DNA from: CAZLFQ01 sp044229535
Lineage (GTDB): Bacteria > Pseudomonadota > Alphaproteobacteria > Rickettsiales > Midichloriaceae
Direction of reading: 5' to 3'
Length of the DNA stretch: 64,000 nt
Assembly: GCA_044229535.1 (NCBI GenBank)
Contig: JBGASU010000001.1
Coordinates: 310,001 to 374,000, forward strand
Shown: positions 14,888 through 23,854 of the stretch, one piece after another
Layout of the letters: each line of letters begins with the position of its first letter
How positions within the stretch are numbered: the stretch's first letter is position 1
Made by a program: the position numbers and the translations under genes
The notes under the pieces: generated by a model
The model's database searches: none
Told to the model about the DNA's origin: nothing
The model's input: only the letters and a program-made list of their open reading frames with translations

Positions 14888-15880
14888 ATGAGTAGCCTTA
14901 CCGCGTTAGAAACCTACTTAGAACCTCTAAAAAAGATTTTTGCAGAGGAAGGTGTTAACGAGATTTCTATAAACAGACCGTTTGAAGCTTGGGTTGAAAA
15001 ACGTGGCGATATTAGATATGAAAGCTTACCAGAACTAGATTTTGATCATTTGAAAGGCTTGGCTCTTTTAGTAGCCCAATCTACAGAACAACGAATTAGC
15101 GAAGAAACTCCACTTTTATCAGCAACTTTGCCAACTGGCTTTAGGATTCAGGTTATTATCCCACCTGCTTGTGAACCAGGTACAATAGGAATGTCTATAA
15201 GAAAGCCATCAGCAATGAAACTTGACCTTGATGGTTATGAAAAAATTGGTGCTTTTGATAATACTGCAATTGAAGAAGTACACGATGAAAATATAGGTAT
15301 ACTTAATAATTATCTTAAAGAAAAAAAGATTAAAGACTTTCTAAAACATGCGGTACTCTCAAAGCAAAACATAATAATTAGTGGTGGTACTTCAACTGGT
15401 AAAACAACATTTACCAATGCTATGCTAAAAACTATTCCAACCGATGAAAGAATTATTACAGCTGAAGATGCTAGAGAAATTGATTTATCAATGCATCCTA
15501 ATAGGCTGCACTTATTAGCATCTAAAGGCGGGCAAGGCCGAGCCAAGGTCACAACACAAGATTTAATTGAAGCTTGTTTACGTTTGCGCCCAGATAGAAT
15601 AATTGTAGGTGAGTTGCGCGGCGCTGAAGCTTTTAGTTTCTTGCGCGCAATTAATACTGGCCACCCTGGATCTATATCAACGCTTCACGCAGATACTCCA
15701 ACCATGGCGATAGAGCAGTTAAAACTTATGGTAATGCAAGCAGGGCTGGGGATGCCGCCAGCAGAAATTAAAGAGTATATTCTAAATGTTGTTGATATAG
15801 TAGTGCAATTAAAAAGAGGGGAGAAAGGTAAGAGGTATATCTCGGAGATTTATTTCAAAGGTGCAAGAAAAGCAGGTTAA
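14888..15880 (+). CDS. virB11: Type IV secretion ATPase VirB11
   Basis: The 330-residue hexameric ATPase works at the cytoplasmic face of the secretion channel. The N-domain begins LEPLKKIFAEEGVNEISINRP; the P-loop is GGTSTGKTT at about residues 165-173. Asp and His boxes follow: IITAEDAREID, LIEACLRLRPDRIIVGELRGAEAFSFLRAINTGHPGSISTLHAD. Length and motif order are standard. It begins one base after virB10 and ends two bases before virD4, so it is tightly coupled within the operon. Confidence 0.96.
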   Translation: MSSLTALETYLEPLKKIFAEEGVNEISINRPFEAWVEKRGDIRYESLPELDFDHLKGLALLVAQSTEQRISEETPLLSATLPTGFRIQVIIPPACEPGTIGMSIRKPSAMKLDLDGYEKIGAFDNTAIEEVHDENIGILNNYLKEKKIKDFLKHAVLSKQNIIISGGTSTGKTTFTNAMLKTIPTDERIITAEDAREIDLSMHPNRLHLLASKGGQGRAKVTTQDLIEACLRLRPDRIIVGELRGAEAFSFLRAINTGHPGSISTLHADTPTMAIEQLKLMVMQAGLGMPPAEIKEYILNVVDIVVQLKRGEKGKRYISEIYFKGARKAG

Positions 15881-15882
15881 AG

Positions 15883-17712
15883 ATGAAAGGTGATGGAATA
15901 GTAAATACGTTTAGGAATTGGGTAATTTGGTTTTTTGCCTTTCTAGTTGTATTAGTTTTTTGCGGGTACTGTTCTTCTGCACTATTTGTGCTTCTAATCA
16001 ATGGAACAGAAGGCATACCATATAAGACTTTAGACTTTGTGTGGTTAGTTTCATTAACCCCTATAGATGAATGGGTGAAGTGGTGGGAGTGGTGCTTAAC
16101 AAATTACGGTAATGGTGCAATTAACTTCGAAACTTATAATTATTTATATCCAAAGCTAATTTTTGCATCAGGATTTTCTTACTTAATGGCTCTCTTTGTG
16201 ATTTGGAAATCTAGAAAAAGGATTTATGAGGCAAGACCGTTTAAAAAAGAAGAAGCATTGCATGGTGATGCTAGATGGGCAGAAGAGGTGGATATAAAAG
16301 CTGCAGGCTTACGTTCAAAAAAAGGAATGTTGCTTGGTGTAGACGATAGAGGATACTTAGTTGCAGAAGGCTATCAACATGCCTTACTATTTGCACCAAC
16401 TGGTTCAGGTAAAGGTGTTGGTTTTGTAATCCCAAATTTGTTATTCTGGCAAGATTCAGTATTTGTACATGATATTAAACTAGAAAATTATGAACTTACC
16501 AGTGGTTATAGAAAGCAGATGGGACAAGAAGTGTTCGTATGGAGTCCTGCTGACCCTGACGGATTCACTCACTGTTATAACCCTATTGATTGGGTAAGTC
16601 CAAAACCAGGGCAGATGGTAGATGACGTCCAGAAGATTGCGAACCTAATTATGCCTAAGAAAGAGTTTTGGGAAAATGAGGCCAGATCTTTGTTTTTAGG
16701 TGTGGTTTTATATTTAATTGCTGTCCCTGACAAAATAAAGTCATTCGGTGAAGTTGTGAGAACTATGAGAAGTGATGACGTGGTTTATAACTTAGCCGTT
16801 GCACTTGATACCTTAGGGCAAACTATACATCCAGTAGGATATATGAACATCGCAGCTTTCCTTCAAAAAGCTGATAAGGAGAGATCTGGTGTGATATCTA
16901 CAATGAACTCGAGTTTAGAGCTTTGGGCCAACCCATTAATTGACACCGCGACTGCTTCTTCGGATTTCAATATTATGGATTTCAAACGTAAGCTTACTAC
17001 TGTTTATGTGGGCTTAACACCTGATAACTTAAAACGCTTACAACCATTAATGCAGGTGTTTTATCAACAAGCAACTGAGTTCTTATCGAGAAGGCTTCCT
17101 AGTAAAGAAGATCCATACGGCGTGATGTTTATGATGGATGAGTTCCCAACTTTGGGAAAAATGGAACAATTCATGAGTGGTATTGCCTATTTCCGTGGTT
17201 ATCACGTACGCCTATTTTTAATTATTCAAGATACTCAACAGCTAAAAGGGATATATGAAGAGCCAGGTATGAATTCGTTCTTATCTAACTCCACTTATCG
17301 TGTTACATTCGCTGCGAACAACTATGAAACTGCGAACCTAATTTCTCAGTTATGTGGTAATAAAACTGTAGAATCGGTATCTGCAAGTAAGCCTAAATTC
17401 TTAGATTTTAATCCTGCTTCTAGGTCATTGAACGTTTCCAAAGCTCAGCGTGCACTACTGTTGCCGCAAGAAGTAATTATGTTGCCTCGTGATGAACAGA
17501 TTATTTTAATAGAGTCAAAGCCACCAATCAGAACTAAAAAGATTATTTATTATCAAGATTCATTCTTTACAAAGCGCTTGATGAAGCCTATCACGATTCC
17601 TCAACAACAGCCATACGATCCTAGAAAAGCTAAAGAGATAATGGCTAAAAAACCTAAATTAAACGAGTCTGACACAGAATCTGATGGCTCTAGACCGCCA
17701 GCAGCAAGTTAA
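15883..17712 (+). CDS. virD4: Type IV secretion coupling protein VirD4
   Basis: The 609-residue ATPase recruits substrates to the secretion channel. Two N-terminal transmembrane helices at about residues 9-34 and 93-109 precede a GDARWAEEVDIKAAGL linker. The P-loop APTGSGKGVGFVIPNLL lies at about 170-186, and the Walker B MFMMDEFPTLGKM at about 411-423. FRGYHVRLFLIIQDTQQLKGIY and NSTYRVTFAANN are further family segments. It ends the virB8-virD4 operon; the C-terminal tail is short and acidic/proline-rich. Confidence 0.96.
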   Translation: MKGDGIVNTFRNWVIWFFAFLVVLVFCGYCSSALFVLLINGTEGIPYKTLDFVWLVSLTPIDEWVKWWEWCLTNYGNGAINFETYNYLYPKLIFASGFSYLMALFVIWKSRKRIYEARPFKKEEALHGDARWAEEVDIKAAGLRSKKGMLLGVDDRGYLVAEGYQHALLFAPTGSGKGVGFVIPNLLFWQDSVFVHDIKLENYELTSGYRKQMGQEVFVWSPADPDGFTHCYNPIDWVSPKPGQMVDDVQKIANLIMPKKEFWENEARSLFLGVVLYLIAVPDKIKSFGEVVRTMRSDDVVYNLAVALDTLGQTIHPVGYMNIAAFLQKADKERSGVISTMNSSLELWANPLIDTATASSDFNIMDFKRKLTTVYVGLTPDNLKRLQPLMQVFYQQATEFLSRRLPSKEDPYGVMFMMDEFPTLGKMEQFMSGIAYFRGYHVRLFLIIQDTQQLKGIYEEPGMNSFLSNSTYRVTFAANNYETANLISQLCGNKTVESVSASKPKFLDFNPASRSLNVSKAQRALLLPQEVIMLPRDEQIILIESKPPIRTKKIIYYQDSFFTKRLMKPITIPQQQPYDPRKAKEIMAKKPKLNESDTESDGSRPPAAS

Positions 17713-17775
17713 AATTTGTTTATATAACTAGGCGAATATGGTACTATTATCAGCGACTAATTAATATAAGAAAAG

Positions 17776-18627
17776 ATGCCTCAAAATAGTGATACTCAGA
17801 CAGAAATAAATACACTCAATAGTAAGTTTTGGGATGAGCCTTGCGGCACTACTACAGCCAAGAAAGTTGGGGCACAATCTAAAAGTAGAGCTGATAACAT
17901 TGAGTTTGATAAATTATACTTAAATCGGCTGTATCCTTATTTAAAAAAATATATTAAGCCAAATCAAATGGCTGGTAACAAGGTATTGGAAGTAGGTCTT
18001 GGGTACGATACGGTCGCTGCTTGGATAGCCGAAGGTGGAGCTGAATATCATGGATTAGATATTGCAAACGGTCCAGTTGAGATGGTTAATAATAGATTGA
18101 AAGAACTTGGCAAGGCTCAAAATGCAGTTCAAGGAAACATGCTAGAATGTCCATTTCAAAACGAGACATTTGATTATGTAGTATCTCTAGGTTGCTTCCA
18201 TCATACTGGTGATATAGAAAAGTGTTTTTCTGAAGCGCACAGAGTGCTTAAAAAAGGAGGGAAGGGGATATTTATGGTGTATAATCAGTTTAGCCTAAAG
18301 TGCTGGACTGAGGATTTTATAAATACGTTCAAAGTATTTATGTCAGAATTAGGAATATACCGTTTTTCTAATAAATTAGATCAGGATATGAGAGCAAGAT
18401 ATGACAATAACACTTTAGGTCAATCTGCTCCTGAGACTGTTTTAACTTCAAGATACCAACTCAGATCTTATCTGAAGCATTTCAGCGAAGTAGAGATTTA
18501 TAATGAAAACCTTGACTACCATATAAGCTGCTTTGGTATTTTTAGAATTAGAATCCCAAGGAGATGGCTATTAACAACGCTTGGTAGATTGTTGGGTAGA
18601 GACCTTTATATAATTTGTAAAAAATAA
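17776..18627 (+). CDS. Class I SAM-dependent methyltransferase
   Basis: The 283-residue protein has a methyltransferase-11-type core. VLEVGLGYDTVAAWIAEGGAEYHGLDIA at about residues 73-100 is motif I with an acidic SAM-ribose residue (D98). GNMLECPFQNETFDYVVSLGCFHHTGDIEKCFSEAHRVLKKGG at about 120-163 holds motifs II-III and the post-motif helix. The substrate is not evident; association with the nucleotide-sugar epimerase five bases downstream suggests cell-surface sugar or lipid modification. The C-terminal ~90 residues are not conserved in an obvious way. Confidence 0.88.
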   Translation: MPQNSDTQTEINTLNSKFWDEPCGTTTAKKVGAQSKSRADNIEFDKLYLNRLYPYLKKYIKPNQMAGNKVLEVGLGYDTVAAWIAEGGAEYHGLDIANGPVEMVNNRLKELGKAQNAVQGNMLECPFQNETFDYVVSLGCFHHTGDIEKCFSEAHRVLKKGGKGIFMVYNQFSLKCWTEDFINTFKVFMSELGIYRFSNKLDQDMRARYDNNTLGQSAPETVLTSRYQLRSYLKHFSEVEIYNENLDYHISCFGIFRIRIPRRWLLTTLGRLLGRDLYIICKK

Positions 18628-18631
18628 AATT

Positions 18632-19591
18632 ATGAAAATTGTTGTTACAGGCGCTGCGGGGTTTATTGGATTCCACATTTCTAAAAAGCTCTTGGAAACG
18701 GGGTATGAAGTTGTTGGTATTGATAACCTAAATAACTATTATGATGTGTCTCTCAAAAAAGCGCGCTTGAGGATTTTAAAAAAACACAAAAATTTTTCAT
18801 TTCACAAAATTGATATTTCCAATTTTTCTAAGTTACAGAAGGCAGTAGGTGATTGCAAAATTATAATTCATTTGGCGGCTCAGGCTGGTGTGCGTTATTC
18901 TTTGGAAAATCCATTTGCATATGTACAAAGTAATCTTGTAGGTCATTTAAATATTCTGGAAGTTTGTAGGCAGATAAATGGCTTTGAGAGATTGATATAC
19001 GCGAGTTCCAGTTCAGTATATGGGTTAAATAAGAAAACACCATTTGCAGTTTCTGATAGGGTAGATGAGCCTATTTCTCTTTATGCTGCAACTAAGCGCT
19101 CCGATGAACTAATGAGTTCTACATATTCTCATCTATATGGAATGAATATTGTGGGTTTAAGATTTTTTACTGTTTATGGTGAGTATGGCAGACCAGATAT
19201 GGCGCCGATGAAGTTTACTCATAAAATTTTAAATGATGAACCAATAGATGTTTATAATAATGGTGATCTTAAGCGCGATTTCACATATATAGATGATATC
19301 GTTGATGGTGTAATAGCATCTATTTCCTCTCCTTTGAAGGGTCATAAGATATATAACTTAGGCAATCACAAGCCCGAGACGTTGATGAATTTTATAGCTC
19401 TGCTTGAAAAGCATACTGGTAAACCTGCAATCAAAAATATGCTGCCAATGCAGCAAGGTGATGTTTATGAAACTTATGCTGATATAACAGAATCTCAACA
19501 AGACCTTAACTTTCAACCCAAAACCTCTTTAGACCAAGGATTAGAGAGGATGGTTAAGTGGTACAATGATTATTTAGTTGATATGAGATAA
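18632..19591 (+). CDS. NAD-dependent sugar-nucleotide epimerase (UDP-glucuronate 4-epimerase-like)
   Basis: The 319-residue extended SDR has the NAD motif TGAAGFIGFHI at about residues 6-16, IDNLNNYYDVSLKKARL (diagnostic of UDP-glucuronate epimerases), IIHLAAQAGVRYSLENP, YASSSSVYGLN and catalytic YAATK. GLRFFTVYGEYGRPDMAP and KRDFTYIDDIVDGV complete the family pattern. It probably interconverts UDP-glucuronate and UDP-galacturonate or a related pair for surface polysaccharide synthesis. It follows the methyltransferase gene closely in one operon. Confidence 0.9.
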   Translation: MKIVVTGAAGFIGFHISKKLLETGYEVVGIDNLNNYYDVSLKKARLRILKKHKNFSFHKIDISNFSKLQKAVGDCKIIIHLAAQAGVRYSLENPFAYVQSNLVGHLNILEVCRQINGFERLIYASSSSVYGLNKKTPFAVSDRVDEPISLYAATKRSDELMSSTYSHLYGMNIVGLRFFTVYGEYGRPDMAPMKFTHKILNDEPIDVYNNGDLKRDFTYIDDIVDGVIASISSPLKGHKIYNLGNHKPETLMNFIALLEKHTGKPAIKNMLPMQQGDVYETYADITESQQDLNFQPKTSLDQGLERMVKWYNDYLVDMR

Positions 19592-19642
19592 TAATTAATA
19601 TAACATTTCGACCCTAATATTTATAATGATTTTGTGGGTGTC

Positions 19643-20890
19643 ATGGAAGAGAATGGTATATGCGTGAAGTCATCTGTTGCTGATTATTTTGCAAAAGCAA
19701 TGTTGCTTGATAACGGAGGGTTTGTTTTTAATAAGTATACATTTGGCACACTGTTTTCAGATAGTGCTAAGAGCAGTACACTAGCTCTTCTTATGGAAAG
19801 CGCCCAAAATAATGGGTACTTGGAGTATATAAAACACCCATCAAGAATTATAGAGCATCATAAAAACAATGGAGAAGTTAAACCAGAGAATGTTTTAACT
19901 AAGCTTTTTGGTGATAAAAAAGAAGGAAAATTTCAAGCTCTATGGCTTACAAATTTATCAAATCCAAAAGCAATTAAAACAGAGGATTTTCTTAATTATA
20001 TTAATCAAGCTACTAAAGCTGTTGAATCTGAATATAAGAGTATAATTTGGACAAACCTAGATAAAGAAACTTTTTGGAATATACACCCACTTTTTCAAGG
20101 CTTTAGAGATTTGTTTGAGATCAAAAATATTGCTGATCTAGATACAGAATATGTCAAATTAAAAGATTTGCTTTTATCTCCAAATAAATATTTGCCACAA
20201 ACCCCGAATACTAAAAATTACACAGGTTTTTTAGTTGATTTGGCAAAGTATCTAATATTGGAACAAGAAGGTGGGTTACTTGCAGATTTGAACTTCAAAT
20301 TTGTATCCGATTTTGACCCAACTAAATTAGAACAATATGATTATATTGGTAATAAATGTTTAGCAGGTGGCTTGGAAAGAATAGAAAATAATTTCTTTTA
20401 TTCTAAACCGCATTATCCAATATTTAAAGAGACGTTAAATATTATTGAAGAAATGATTTTTAACCCTAGTTATGGAAATGAAAAATTATTAAATATTGGT
20501 TTAGACTCAACCCAATTTGTTGAGCACTACTCGATGATGCCTTATTCCATTGGTTATATTAAGGGCTTTAATCAAGATGATAATAATGATGCCATGCAGA
20601 CCATTACTTTTCCTGGTACACTAGGAAAATCTTGTGAAGATACATATGCTTTTTTTAAAAATAGAAATCAAGATTTGCCTTCCGAATTAAAAGCAAAGAT
20701 CGAAGAATATGAAGCTCTTGCTTATAATTTGGAAAACATAACGGATAAAGATATTTTAAGAGAAGTGATTTTAAAGCTGTATACCATAAGAGAAATGCTT
20801 TTCCCTTATCAATACTACCAATGCGTGGACGGGTCATTGGTGGGTGAAGATACTCAAACTATGAGTTGGGGACACGAGTCTTTATTTTAG
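19643..20890 (+). CDS. Probable GT-A toxin-like glycosyltransferase (candidate T4SS effector)
   Basis: The 415-residue protein has features of sugar-transferring toxin and DXD-type glycosyltransferases. KFQALWLTNLSNPK at about residues 96-109 is followed by a helix and YKSIIWTNLDK at about 131-141. A later FLVDLAKYLILEQEGGLLADLNFKF segment at about 196-220 resembles the motif RxxxLxxxGGxxxDxD, here with D-L-N at the metal site. The C terminus has TMSWGHESLF, compatible with the conserved tryptophan loop of such enzymes. The ATG at 19643 is preferred over a GTG at 19634. No signal peptide is seen. Its place after virD4 and sugar genes makes it a candidate effector; this is inference. Confidence 0.6.
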   Translation: MEENGICVKSSVADYFAKAMLLDNGGFVFNKYTFGTLFSDSAKSSTLALLMESAQNNGYLEYIKHPSRIIEHHKNNGEVKPENVLTKLFGDKKEGKFQALWLTNLSNPKAIKTEDFLNYINQATKAVESEYKSIIWTNLDKETFWNIHPLFQGFRDLFEIKNIADLDTEYVKLKDLLLSPNKYLPQTPNTKNYTGFLVDLAKYLILEQEGGLLADLNFKFVSDFDPTKLEQYDYIGNKCLAGGLERIENNFFYSKPHYPIFKETLNIIEEMIFNPSYGNEKLLNIGLDSTQFVEHYSMMPYSIGYIKGFNQDDNNDAMQTITFPGTLGKSCEDTYAFFKNRNQDLPSELKAKIEEYEALAYNLENITDKDILREVILKLYTIREMLFPYQYYQCVDGSLVGEDTQTMSWGHESLF

Positions 20891-20954
20891 CTTACTTTCT
20901 TTGGATGCCTCTAAAAACAAATCGCTGTATTACAAATATGCTATTGAGGCTTAT

Positions 20955-22577
20955 CTATAGCCACTCTAAATTACATAGTTGCTCTGCAGATGATTGATGT
21001 AGTTTATCAATTTCACACTGGTAGCAAGATTGTGAATACCAATGCTCTGGTGTATCTAGCTGGTTTAGGTTTTCAATGCGTTGTTGGGTTGAGTCACAAG
21101 ATTCATAGCTTTCTCTTAATGCTTTTGTCATTAAGTCTTCATTACTTTGAGAATATAAATATAGGTGTTTTAATAGATCCGCATATGCTTCCACCGTTTT
21201 ATCTAAAAGATTTGCATTAGACCCATCATGGCTTTTAAATACTTCAATTAAGTTTTGATCAAGTTTGGTTAAGGTTTCTTGCTCTACCAAGTTTTGCTTT
21301 AATAAAATTTGGTTGTTATCAATTAAAACTTTATAAGGTGATTTGATTTCTACAAATATCTTGCCATTAATTTCTTTTACCAAGTCATTACATATACCAA
21401 TTGGCTTTTGAGGTTCAGTAAGCAAAGTGGTGTAAAAATATTTGCAATAACTTAAACTTTCATCCGTATTTGGATTTTGTAATTTATGAGTAATTTCTTG
21501 GTCAGCAGAAAAAATTAAATCTTTTTTTGGTTCAAAAGATTCTAATACTTCCTTAAGTATTCCAATATTTTTTTCCACAGCTGAATTATATAACTTCTCA
21601 ATAGTAGAAAAATCTATGGTTTTTAAACTGGCTTTAGTTAAAGCAATTTGATTTTCAAATATCTGTTTGAAGCCAAGGTTTTGTGATTTGCAAAGCTCAA
21701 ATTGCTCTATATACTCTGCCTTATCTCCTTCAAAAGCATCAGAATCTTTTACCAGTAAGCTAGCAGCCATTAATTTATCTATAAATTGTTCAGTAGATAA
21801 ATTTTCCTGTACAGATGTGAATAAGACATTTGAAGAGTATAGGGTTGTGTTAATTATATTAAATATAATATTTTGCTCTGTGCTTAGGAATTGCGAAGTA
21901 TCTGCATTGTATAATGTGCCAAAATCGACTAGTTTTTCTATCAATTCATCGCTTGATGTATATGTGGAATTTGAAAATTTAGCATTCAAGTCATTTACTG
22001 TATTCAATTGATTTGTGAGTTTGAATACGTGATCCTTTATATATGAATAAACCAATGTAGCTGGTTCTTTTGTTAATGAATCGGCAATCTTCTTTTTGAA
22101 TTCGCTTAATTTGTCTAGCGTTTGATCATCTAATTGCTTATTGCCACTTCTTTCATATAGATCATTGATTAAATTGTGTGCAAATATAGATAGTTGCTCA
22201 ACGTTTTCCAAGTAATCTTGATTATTTATCGATTCTAAATTTTGTTTAAGCTTCGCATCGCGTGCATAATTCGCTTGGGTTAATTCTGACAGGCCAGATA
22301 TAAATTTAGTGGTGAAGCCGTGTATTGCATCATAAATTTTGGATGAGTACTGCAATTCAGAATAGTTGGCTCCGTTACTGAGTTTGAACTTTATAAAATC
22401 ACCAAAGAAATCATGTTTTTTTTCTTCCATGAAATTTTGAAGAAAGCCTAAAGTTTCATTGTTATCTGTAAGGCTAGAAACTTTAACATCGCTCATGAAA
22501 TCAGCAGTACTTTGATTGGTTGTAACTGCTTTGCCTATTAGTCTCGCAATGCCAAAAAGTTTTTCAACTTGGTTCAT
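20955..22577 (-). CDS. Large helical hypothetical protein
   Basis: The 540-residue protein is soluble, acidic and almost entirely helical, with no signal peptide or membrane segment and no recognised domain. The ATG at 22577 is chosen because an AAGGG site lies about eight bases before it; an upstream GTG at 22586 is less likely. It is convergent with the putative glycosyltransferase gene and followed on its 5' side by the coiled-coil membrane protein gene in the same direction. Size, composition and location fit a lineage-specific or secreted effector, but no sequence motif proves this. Confidence 0.6.
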   Translation of the reverse strand: MNQVEKLFGIARLIGKAVTTNQSTADFMSDVKVSSLTDNNETLGFLQNFMEEKKHDFFGDFIKFKLSNGANYSELQYSSKIYDAIHGFTTKFISGLSELTQANYARDAKLKQNLESINNQDYLENVEQLSIFAHNLINDLYERSGNKQLDDQTLDKLSEFKKKIADSLTKEPATLVYSYIKDHVFKLTNQLNTVNDLNAKFSNSTYTSSDELIEKLVDFGTLYNADTSQFLSTEQNIIFNIINTTLYSSNVLFTSVQENLSTEQFIDKLMAASLLVKDSDAFEGDKAEYIEQFELCKSQNLGFKQIFENQIALTKASLKTIDFSTIEKLYNSAVEKNIGILKEVLESFEPKKDLIFSADQEITHKLQNPNTDESLSYCKYFYTTLLTEPQKPIGICNDLVKEINGKIFVEIKSPYKVLIDNNQILLKQNLVEQETLTKLDQNLIEVFKSHDGSNANLLDKTVEAYADLLKHLYLYSQSNEDLMTKALRESYESCDSTQQRIENLNQLDTPEHWYSQSCYQCEIDKLHQSSAEQLCNLEWL

Positions 22578-22696
22578 GATTTGCACCCTTATTTTATATT
22601 GTGGTGCAGTTAAGATGCAATAAGTGTGCCAAGTGAGTTTTGTATTAGAAAACCCAAGGCATGCAGAATTTTATATGTGCATGCCTTATCTTAAGA

Positions 22697-23779
22697 CTAC
22701 CTATGGGCGTTTTGTTGTTGTTGTGCAGCTTGTTGTCTATTAGCAAGTTGTGCAAGCATACTTTGCTGCGCAGTATCTATTCTTAGATCGTCACGACCAC
22801 CATTGCCAACCGCAGCATCTTTGCCAATACCAGTTCTCTTTAATTTTTCTAGTATTGCCGCTTTTCTTGCAGATTCTTCATTAGCAGCTAATTGTTGCTG
22901 TCTTGCTCTTTCGCTAGCTTCTGCTTGTGCTCTTTGTTGTGCAGCATCTGCAGCAGCTCTACGCTGAGCTTCCAATCTTGCATTTTCTTCAGCTTGCTTT
23001 CTTTTTTGCTCTGCAAGTTGAGCTTGGCGTTGTTGTTCAGCAGCCTGCTGAGCTGCTAGTTGCTGTTGTCTTGCTCTTTCATTAGCCTCTGCTTGCGCTC
23101 TTTGTTGTGCAGCAACCTGTTCAGCTTCACGTCTAGCTCTTTCTTGCTCTAAACGTACAGCTTCTTGTCTTTGTCTTTCTTGCTCAGCTTCAAACTTTTC
23201 ACGTTCTACTTGTTGTTGCCTTAATTGCTTAGCTTTTTCAAGCTCAGCAATTCTTTGACGCTCAGCTTGCTCTTGAGCCTGTTGAAGTTGCTGTTGTCTT
23301 GCTCTTTCATTGGCTTCTGCTTGCGCTCTTTGTTGCGCAGCAACCTGTTCAGCTTCACGTCTAGCTCTTTCTTGCTCTAAACGTATAGCTTCTTGTCTTT
23401 GTCTCTCTGCCTGTTCTGCAGCTCTGCGCTCCGATTCTAGATTTTCTTGAGAGGCACTTGTGGCGGCGCTCGAACTACTAGAAGATGACATTGAAGAAGA
23501 GGCGTTTGCTGAACCCACTTCTGTTCCTGATTTATTTTGTGATCCTTGCTCTCTTATTGGGGCAGGTGTAGCGCTAGATAATGAAGTTGATGCATAGTAC
23601 GAAGAAAAAGAATATCTACGGTTGCAGTAACAACATAAAAGCAACAAAATTAAGGTCAAACCACCAACTAGTGCGGTATTTCTCATCGCTTGATCTCGCT
23701 CAGCCTCTTCATTTTTTAGAGAATTAACGAAGTTATATAAATCTAATATATCTATGTTAGGGTTTTGTTTGTTTTGCAT
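22697..23779 (-). CDS. TolA-like bitopic protein with Gln/Glu/Arg/Ala-rich coiled-coil repeats
   Basis: The 360-residue protein has a cytoplasmic ~30-residue start, one transmembrane helix at about residues 34-50 ending in cysteines, and a serine-rich linker to about residue 110. A ~200-residue highly charged coiled coil follows, rich in QRAQAEANERARQQQL units. Two 39-residue units are almost identical, encoded by the 118-bp direct repeats listed separately; a third is degenerate. The C-terminal ~50 residues are polar. The architecture recalls TolA, but the TolA C-terminal domain is not recognised, so this could equally be a structural or effector-like protein. Confidence 0.7.
   Translation of the reverse strand: MQNKQNPNIDILDLYNFVNSLKNEEAERDQAMRNTALVGGLTLILLLLCCYCNRRYSFSSYYASTSLSSATPAPIREQGSQNKSGTEVGSANASSSMSSSSSSSAATSASQENLESERRAAEQAERQRQEAIRLEQERARREAEQVAAQQRAQAEANERARQQQLQQAQEQAERQRIAELEKAKQLRQQQVEREKFEAEQERQRQEAVRLEQERARREAEQVAAQQRAQAEANERARQQQLAAQQAAEQQRQAQLAEQKRKQAEENARLEAQRRAAADAAQQRAQAEASERARQQQLAANEESARKAAILEKLKRTGIGKDAAVGNGGRDDLRIDTAQQSMLAQLANRQQAAQQQQNAHR
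23061..23178 (-). repeat. 118-bp intragenic direct repeat, copy 1
   Basis: This stretch is nearly identical to 23289-23406 and keeps frame, encoding the Glu/Arg/Ala/Gln coiled-coil unit of the TolA-like protein. The offset is 228 bases. A third, more diverged unit lies near 22890-22980. Confidence 0.8.
23289..23406 (-). repeat. 118-bp intragenic direct repeat, copy 2
   Basis: This is the partner of the copy at 23061-23178; only a handful of mostly silent differences are visible. High identity at DNA level implies recent duplication or gene conversion and makes repeat-number variation between strains likely. Confidence 0.8.
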
Positions 23780-23854
23780 TGGTTAGGACCTCATAAAGAT
23801 TGTGCGCGGAACTATATTCTAAATCTAAATTTAGTGCAATCTAATGTTGATAAG

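Noticed and set aside
22880..23410. Regularly repeated DNA that might be taken for a CRISPR array.
   Set aside because: The repeats are in-frame coding units of a coiled-coil protein with no spacers and no cas genes nearby.
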